From: Gammaproteobacteria bacterium
GTDB lineage: Bacteria; Pseudomonadota; Gammaproteobacteria; Granulosicoccales; Granulosicoccaceae
Assembly (NCBI GenBank): GCA_003511825.1
Contig: DOIU01000468.1
Span: 1-10,040, forward strand
Reading direction: 5' to 3'
Length of the DNA stretch: 10,040 nt
Below are positions 6,429 to 10,040 of this stretch, piece by piece (position 1 is the first letter of the stretch; each line of letters opens with the position of its first letter). A program made the position numbers and the translations under genes. The notes beneath the pieces were generated by a model that was given only the letters and a program-made list of their open reading frames with translations, ran no database searches and was not told the DNA's origin.

Positions 6429-7145
6429 ATGTCTCATACACACACCGTACTCGGAACACCCCGTGTTCTGGTACTTGGCATTGGTAATGTGTTGTGGGCG
6501 GACGAGGGTTTTGGTGTGCGCACCGTACAAACACTCAACGCGCATTACTGCTTTGATGATCACGTAACCTTGATGGACGGCGGCACGCAGGGGTTGTATT
6601 TGATCCAGTACGTGCAAGACGCCGACATCTTGTTGGTATTTGATGCCATTGACTATGGACTTGAAGCGGGCGAGATGAAACTCATTGAAAACGATGATGT
6701 GCCCGCCTTCATGGGTGCCAAGAAGATGAGTCTTCATCAAACGGGCTTTCAAGAAGTCCTCGCCACCGCCATGTTGACCGGCAACTACCCCTCCCAGTTG
6801 CTGCTGATCGGAGTGCAACCCGAAGAGATCGAAGACTACGGAGGAAGTCTGCGCGAGTCCGTAAGAGCCCAGATAGAACCCGCCATTCAAGCAGCATTGG
6901 CCTGGTTAGCACAGCACAACATCGTCGCCCGCAAGCGAGAGACACCATTGACCGATCTCGATGCCATCAGTGCGCCTCAGATTGATCTCAACGACTACGA
7001 AACCGGGCGCCCGGCCGAGTCGGTGGCGTGTCGTCTGGGCGACGAACGCATTTTATCAGACCACCAATACACCTTTGACCCCAAGCCTTCCCTGCTCGAA
7101 CAAGGCGGTCGCTCTTTCAATGTTGATAAACGGAGAAAAGACTGA
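6429..7145 (+). CDS. hupD: Hydrogenase maturation endopeptidase HupD (HyaD family)
   Basis: This nickel-dependent checkpoint protease cuts the C-terminal peptide from HupL after the metal centre is complete; it acts in the cytoplasm. The product has 238 residues from the ATG at 6429. The three metal-sensing residues known from HybD are present with identical spacing: E26 (WADEGFG), D72 (VFDAIDYG) and H103 (MSLHQ). The GIGN N-terminal strand and the DGGTQGL loop are also clear. An in-frame GTG at 6417 would add four residues, but the AGG ribosome-site candidate (6415-6417) overlaps it and suits the ATG better, though the 11-nt spacing is long. E. coli HyaD has 195 residues; here there are about 40 more at the C-terminus, hydrophilic and ending in a basic cluster. 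The gene heads the plus-strand operon, opposite in direction to its substrate gene. Confidence 0.95.
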   Translation: MSHTHTVLGTPRVLVLGIGNVLWADEGFGVRTVQTLNAHYCFDDHVTLMDGGTQGLYLIQYVQDADILLVFDAIDYGLEAGEMKLIENDDVPAFMGAKKMSLHQTGFQEVLATAMLTGNYPSQLLLIGVQPEEIEDYGGSLRESVRAQIEPAIQAALAWLAQHNIVARKRETPLTDLDAISAPQIDLNDYETGRPAESVACRLGDERILSDHQYTFDPKPSLLEQGGRSFNVDKRRKD

Positions 7146-7462
7146 TGTGCCTGGGCATCCCCATGGAGGTCGTGACGTCTGAAGGCTTGCTTGCGCAATG
7201 CCGCAACGGTGACCAAGCGGAGCAGGTGGATATCAGTCTCATCGGCGAAGTCTCTTCGGGAGACTGGCTGCTCGTGCACCTGGGCGCTGCCCGACAACGG
7301 CTCGACGCCGATGATGCACACGCCATTCGCGATGCTTTAAACGCTGTCTCAGCGGTCATGCAGGGTGACCACAGCATTGATCATTTGTTTGCCGACTTGG
7401 TGGATCGTGAACCCCAACTACCGCCGCATCTACAGCCTGACAACGACGGAAAACTGCCATGA
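7145..7462 (+). CDS. hupF: HypC/HupF-family hydrogenase assembly chaperone HupF
   Basis: This small HypC-like chaperone is specific to the hup hydrogenase. In Rhizobium, HupF helps deliver the Fe(CN)2CO group to HupL and protects the precursor under oxygen. The 105-residue protein begins MCLGIP, with the family's essential Cys2 directly after the start Met. It keeps the second HypC motif near residues 42-54 (LLVHLGAARQRLD), including H45. It is longer than typical HypC (about 75-90) because of an acidic, Pro-containing C-terminal extension, which is usual for HupF. Its ATG shares one base with the hupD stop (TGATG), and its stop overlaps hupG by 4 nt, so translation is probably coupled. The Met-Cys start settles the initiation codon. 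Confidence 0.93.
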   Translation: MCLGIPMEVVTSEGLLAQCRNGDQAEQVDISLIGEVSSGDWLLVHLGAARQRLDADDAHAIRDALNAVSAVMQGDHSIDHLFADLVDREPQLPPHLQPDNDGKLP

Positions 7463-7872
7463 ATCATCCTTTGATTGATCGCCTTATCGATGAATTCCAC
7501 TACCCACTTGTGGACGCTGACAATCACGACAGCATCCTTCGCGACGCCACGGTATGCCTGTTTTTTTCAGGCGATCCAAAGCGCTACCCAGAAGCCACCG
7601 ATGTCGCTGTTGTATTGCCGGAATTGGCGGCAGCATTTGAAGGGCAATTCACTCCAGCTGTCGTTTCGCGTGACGTGGAACGGCAATGGCAAACCGAGTA
7701 CGGCTTTAATCAATGGCCAGCACTTGTATTTTTGCGCAATGGACAGTACCTCGGCGCCATCTGCAAAATCCGTGATTGGGCGGACTATAAAGACGACATA
7801 CCCGCCATCCTCGCTCATCACGGTAAGCGATCGCCTGGCATAGGTATTCCAGTGACCACGCAACCGGCATAA
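7459..7872 (+). CDS. hupG: Hydrogenase accessory protein HupG (HyaE family, thioredoxin fold)
   Basis: This 137-residue protein belongs to the HyaE/HupG/HoxO group, which have a thioredoxin-like fold without the redox CxxC pair. They bind the Tat signal of the small subunit and are thought to hold HupS back until it is ready for export. Family landmarks are LFFSGDPKRYPEATDVAVVLPEL (about 34-56, where a thioredoxin would have its active site), the VERQWQTEYGFNQWPALVFLR stretch (73-93) and the GAICKIRDW segment. No CxxC is present, as expected. The ATG overlaps the hupF stop (ATGA). The 17-nt gap to hupH is the largest in this operon. Confidence 0.9.
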   Translation: MNHPLIDRLIDEFHYPLVDADNHDSILRDATVCLFFSGDPKRYPEATDVAVVLPELAAAFEGQFTPAVVSRDVERQWQTEYGFNQWPALVFLRNGQYLGAICKIRDWADYKDDIPAILAHHGKRSPGIGIPVTTQPA

Positions 7873-7889
7873 CTGACCAGGAGCCCTTC

Positions 7890-8756
7890 ATGGTAAAACC
7901 TATTGATATTCCCGTCATTGGAATCGGCATCGGTCCAGGCACACAGGAACGCCCCGAAGACGAAATGGATATTCTGAATTTACCCACGGGCAGCATGTCG
8001 ACCTTTCAATCGCCGATTATGCCTGAGCCTGAAGACATTGAAGACCTCACCACCGGCAAGCTGCTGCTTGAGAAAACACTGGCAGCATTGCAAACCTATA
8101 AGCCGAATCACCCCGCATACATTATTGATCTGGGCGAGATTGACGCGGCTAACCTCGATTTGATCAATCAAGCCCTCGGAGAAGGTGAAGTGAGTGTCAC
8201 CGTCGATGGGCCTGCGCCTGTGATGGCTCAGGAATCCGTATTGACCGGTGTTTGGCGCGTACAACACCTCGACAATGAGAGTCATATCATTCGCGACACG
8301 ATTGAAATCGCAGACATTGCGCATTGCGTTGCAGCGGAGACGTTTGCGAACGCCGAAGCTCAACCCTCGCTGACCTTGAACGACAGCGAAAACCAACTCA
8401 TGAACGCACCCTCGCTGCTTGCCGAAGTGCATGACCATATCGCGACGCGTTCTCCTGGAGATCCGGCACACGTGATCAATCTGACCCTGCTCCCGCTGAC
8501 CGATCAAGAACTGTCTTGGCTCGGATCGCGTTTAGGGGTCGGCCCAACGACAATTTTGTCGCGCGGCTACGGCAATTGCCGCATTGGCAGTACCGCTGTG
8601 AAAGATGTCTGGTGGATCAAGTACTTTAACTCCGAGGACAAACTGATCCTGAACGCCATTGAGATTTCCGACGTACCCGAAGTCGCCATTGCTGCGCCAG
8701 AAGATCTGGAAGACAGCGCCTATCGACTGAACGAAATTATGGAGCTTTACCGGTGA
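7890..8756 (+). CDS. hupH: Hydrogenase expression/maturation protein HupH (HyaF family)
   Basis: This 288-residue protein is of the HupH/HyaF/HoxQ family, needed for maturation of the small subunit together with HupG and proposed to help with its Fe-S clusters. The N-terminal stretch VIGIGIGPGTQ (9-19) is a family signature. The protein seems to contain two related halves. Residues about 77-146 (IIDLGEI..., LGEGEVSV, VWRVQHL, IEIADIA) line up with about 194-265 (VINLTLL..., LGVGPTTI, WWIKYFN, IEISDVP). The second half also carries SRGYGNCRI, typical of the family, with a lone Cys230. A CCAGGAG ribosome site stands before the ATG. The stop overlaps the hupI GTG start by 4 nt. The biochemical activity is not established for the family. 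Confidence 0.92.
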   Translation: MVKPIDIPVIGIGIGPGTQERPEDEMDILNLPTGSMSTFQSPIMPEPEDIEDLTTGKLLLEKTLAALQTYKPNHPAYIIDLGEIDAANLDLINQALGEGEVSVTVDGPAPVMAQESVLTGVWRVQHLDNESHIIRDTIEIADIAHCVAAETFANAEAQPSLTLNDSENQLMNAPSLLAEVHDHIATRSPGDPAHVINLTLLPLTDQELSWLGSRLGVGPTTILSRGYGNCRIGSTAVKDVWWIKYFNSEDKLILNAIEISDVPEVAIAAPEDLEDSAYRLNEIMELYR

Positions 8757-8974
8757 AGCGCTTTGAAGGCTCGTATTTAGGGGATGCCGATAAACTGGCT
8801 GATGACGCATTGTTGGAGTGCAAACTTTGCTGGCATGTCTATGACCCCGCCAAGGGGGATGACTACTGGCAAATTCCTCCTAACACCCCTTTTAGTCAAC
8901 TTCCGGAAGATTGGTGCTGCCCCGAATGCGACGCTGATCGCGAGCAGTTTATGATTAAGCAGGTCGCGTCGTGA
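8753..8974 (+). CDS. hupI: Hydrogenase-associated rubredoxin HupI
   Basis: This one-iron Fe(Cys)4 electron carrier is dedicated to hydrogenase assembly. In related bacteria HupI/HoxR is needed for an active enzyme under oxygen, probably by keeping small-subunit clusters in the right redox state. The 73-residue protein has C23 and C26 (ECKLCWHVYDP) and C56 and C59 (DWCCPEC), the complete rubredoxin ligand set, with an additional C55 next to C56. The aromatic and Pro residues of the fold are in place (YW near 38, IPPNTPFSQLP at 41-51). The start is GTG at 8753, overlapping the hupH stop (GTGA); the product then has the usual HupI length. The stop overlaps the hupJ GTG in the same manner. Confidence 0.95.
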   Translation: MKRFEGSYLGDADKLADDALLECKLCWHVYDPAKGDDYWQIPPNTPFSQLPEDWCCPECDADREQFMIKQVAS

Positions 8975-9558
8975 GTGCCGAAACGCTTGCGCCTCAATTG
9001 CAAGCCCATTTCACCGGTATTCTTGAGCAACACATGAAAGATGTGCCAATCGTCAACCCGGACGTGCAGATTGAAACGCGCGCCTGGCGAGTGCTGGACG
9101 ACAACACCTTATGCGTGATGATCACGCCTTGGTTTATGAGTTTGATGTTGTTCCCTCCCGAGGAGATGCGTTACAGCGCTGACTGGAAAACCGGCGATAC
9201 TTACGACCACGCGTTCCCATCCGGCGTTTATAGCTTTACTGCAGCTTTTGATGAAGAGCTCGGTTTCTATCAGTCCTGCTCGTTGTTTTCACCCATGTTT
9301 GAATTTTCTAATCACGAGCTGGCCGTCGAGGTGGCAGATGCCGCTATGCATGCCTTGTTTGTCACTCCCGATGACGTGAATGCAGAGCGAGACAGCAGCA
9401 CGGATAGCGAGGAAAACCCGCATTCCGGTCTATCGCTCAAAGACGTTGAGACGCCCGATTCAGATACGACCAGGCCAGGACCTCATCAAACCAACGAGCC
9501 TGCCCCCCTCAGTCGCCGCTATTTGCTGCGCGCCCAATGGCGCGGGAGCGCCTCATGA
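8971..9558 (+). CDS. hupJ: [NiFe]-hydrogenase assembly chaperone HupJ (HybE/HoxT family)
   Basis: This 195-residue protein is of the HupJ/HoxT/HybE group, a cytoplasmic chaperone for the small subunit. The conserved domain occupies about residues 10-133: NPDVQIETRAWR, the ITPWFMSLMLFPPE core, FPSGVYSFTAAFDEELGFYQSCSLFSPM and the helix DAAMHALF. After about residue 135 comes a hydrophilic low-complexity linker rich in Asp, Ser, Thr and Pro, then a basic C-terminal end with SRRYLLR (181-187), which resembles a twin-arginine motif placed at the wrong end of a protein. The start is GTG overlapping the hupI stop; its stop overlaps the hupK ATG (ATGA). Confidence 0.92.
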   Translation: MSAETLAPQLQAHFTGILEQHMKDVPIVNPDVQIETRAWRVLDDNTLCVMITPWFMSLMLFPPEEMRYSADWKTGDTYDHAFPSGVYSFTAAFDEELGFYQSCSLFSPMFEFSNHELAVEVADAAMHALFVTPDDVNAERDSSTDSEENPHSGLSLKDVETPDSDTTRPGPHQTNEPAPLSRRYLLRAQWRGSAS

Positions 9559-10040
9559 GTGCAAAGAGTTCTGCCGACATCGCGGGTTCAATCACCATTT
9601 CGTTACGCCCCGACGACGACCTTCATCAGGCGCGCATTCACACCGAGCGCCCCATGCTCGCGAGCCGTTTATTCGAGGGGAAATCAGTCACTCGTGTCCT
9701 CCATTTAGCGCCACTGCTGTTCAGTGTTTGCGGTCAGGCACAATCCGTGGCGGCCGTTCGTGCCATCGAAAACGCCATGCGACGCCAAGCCGGCCCCGAG
9801 GTGGAAAGACGCCGAGACTATCTGGTCGCCCTGGAAGGCATTCGAGAACACTTGTGGCGATTCTATATCGATTGGCCAAAACTGCTGGGGCAACGGGGCA
9901 ACGCCAGTCAATTTGCGCCGATTAACCAAGCGTGTTTGTCACTGACGCACGCGCTCAATCCCGACAAGGTCATCACCACGGTCCCGGGTCTGCGCCATCC
10001 GAATCAGCCTATCTCTGAGGACGTTTCTGCACAATGGTTC
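9555..10040 (+). CDS. hupK: HupK, large-subunit-like assembly protein (N-terminal part)
   Basis: The 162 codons to the window edge match the N-terminal part of HupK/HoxV, which is thought to act as a scaffold for the NiFe(CN)2CO cofactor before transfer to HupL. The similarity to HupL is visible. HupK FSVCGQAQSVAAVRAIENA (56-74) lines up with HupL CGVCTGCHALTSVRAVEDA (76-94). C59 of HupK falls on HupL C79, and the other ligand, C76, is replaced by F56. The protein therefore cannot form a normal active site. The ATG overlaps the hupJ stop by 4 nt. The C-terminal part, where a degenerate second Cys motif would lie, is outside the window. Confidence 0.9.
   Translation, partial: MSAKSSADIAGSITISLRPDDDLHQARIHTERPMLASRLFEGKSVTRVLHLAPLLFSVCGQAQSVAAVRAIENAMRRQAGPEVERRRDYLVALEGIREHLWRFYIDWPKLLGQRGNASQFAPINQACLSLTHALNPDKVITTVPGLRHPNQPISEDVSAQWF

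Noticed and set aside
6342..6890. Minus-strand 182-codon frame opposite hupD
   Set aside because: It is antisense to hupD, which carries all family residues, and its translation shows no family signature.
7459..7872. Loss of CxxC in the thioredoxin-like HupG as a sign of decay
   Set aside because: HyaE/HupG proteins normally lack this pair, so its absence is the family state.
7872..7881. ACTGACCAGG before hupH, identical to 10 bases of the 28-bp palindrome half-site
   Set aside because: Only one half is present, part of it is the hupH ribosome site, and a 10-base match in a window of this size can arise by chance.

Overview
The window is a membrane-bound [NiFe]-hydrogenase locus of the Hyd-1/MBH/HupSL type (group 1d, oxygen-tolerant), most likely from a gammaproteobacterium with moderate GC. 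The evidence is the Tat-exported small subunit with six cysteines at the proximal cluster, the HyaB-like large subunit, the dihaem cytochrome b and the full Hup assembly set. No mobile element, CRISPR array, tRNA or rRNA was seen. Gene order and codon use look uniform.

Layout. (1) Positions 1-2052, minus strand: a TonB-dependent siderophore receptor whose C-terminus is cut by the left edge, with a probable TTG start. (2) 2053-2347: its upstream region plus a 13-bp-stem hairpin that closes the hydrogenase structural operon. (3) 2348-6040, minus strand: hupS, hupL and hupC, tightly packed (4-nt overlap between hupS and hupL, 10-nt gap between hupL and hupC). (4) 6041-6428: a divergent control region with a perfect 28-bp palindrome, a possible sigma-54 promoter, an AT-rich dyad, a Fur-like box and a 17-bp palindrome containing the TTG-N5-CAA pattern known for HupR. 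(5) 6429-10040, plus strand: hupD, hupF, hupG, hupH, hupI, hupJ and hupK. Most junctions are TGATG, ATGA or GTGA overlaps, and hupK runs off the right edge.

How the genes work together. HupS and HupL form the periplasmic enzyme that oxidises H2. HupC anchors it and passes electrons to quinone. HupD trims the C-terminus of HupL after the metal site is loaded. HupF and HupK act around NiFe(CN)2CO assembly, and HupG, HupH, HupI and HupJ serve small-subunit and cluster maturation, especially under oxygen. The general hypABCDE genes, nickel uptake genes and any HupUV/HupT/HupR regulators are not in the window.

The most unusual parts are the divergent split of what is usually one hupSLCDFGHIJK operon and the dense set of symmetric elements in the control region that results. 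No unknown protein system was found. The regulatory interpretations come from motif matching by eye and are inference.
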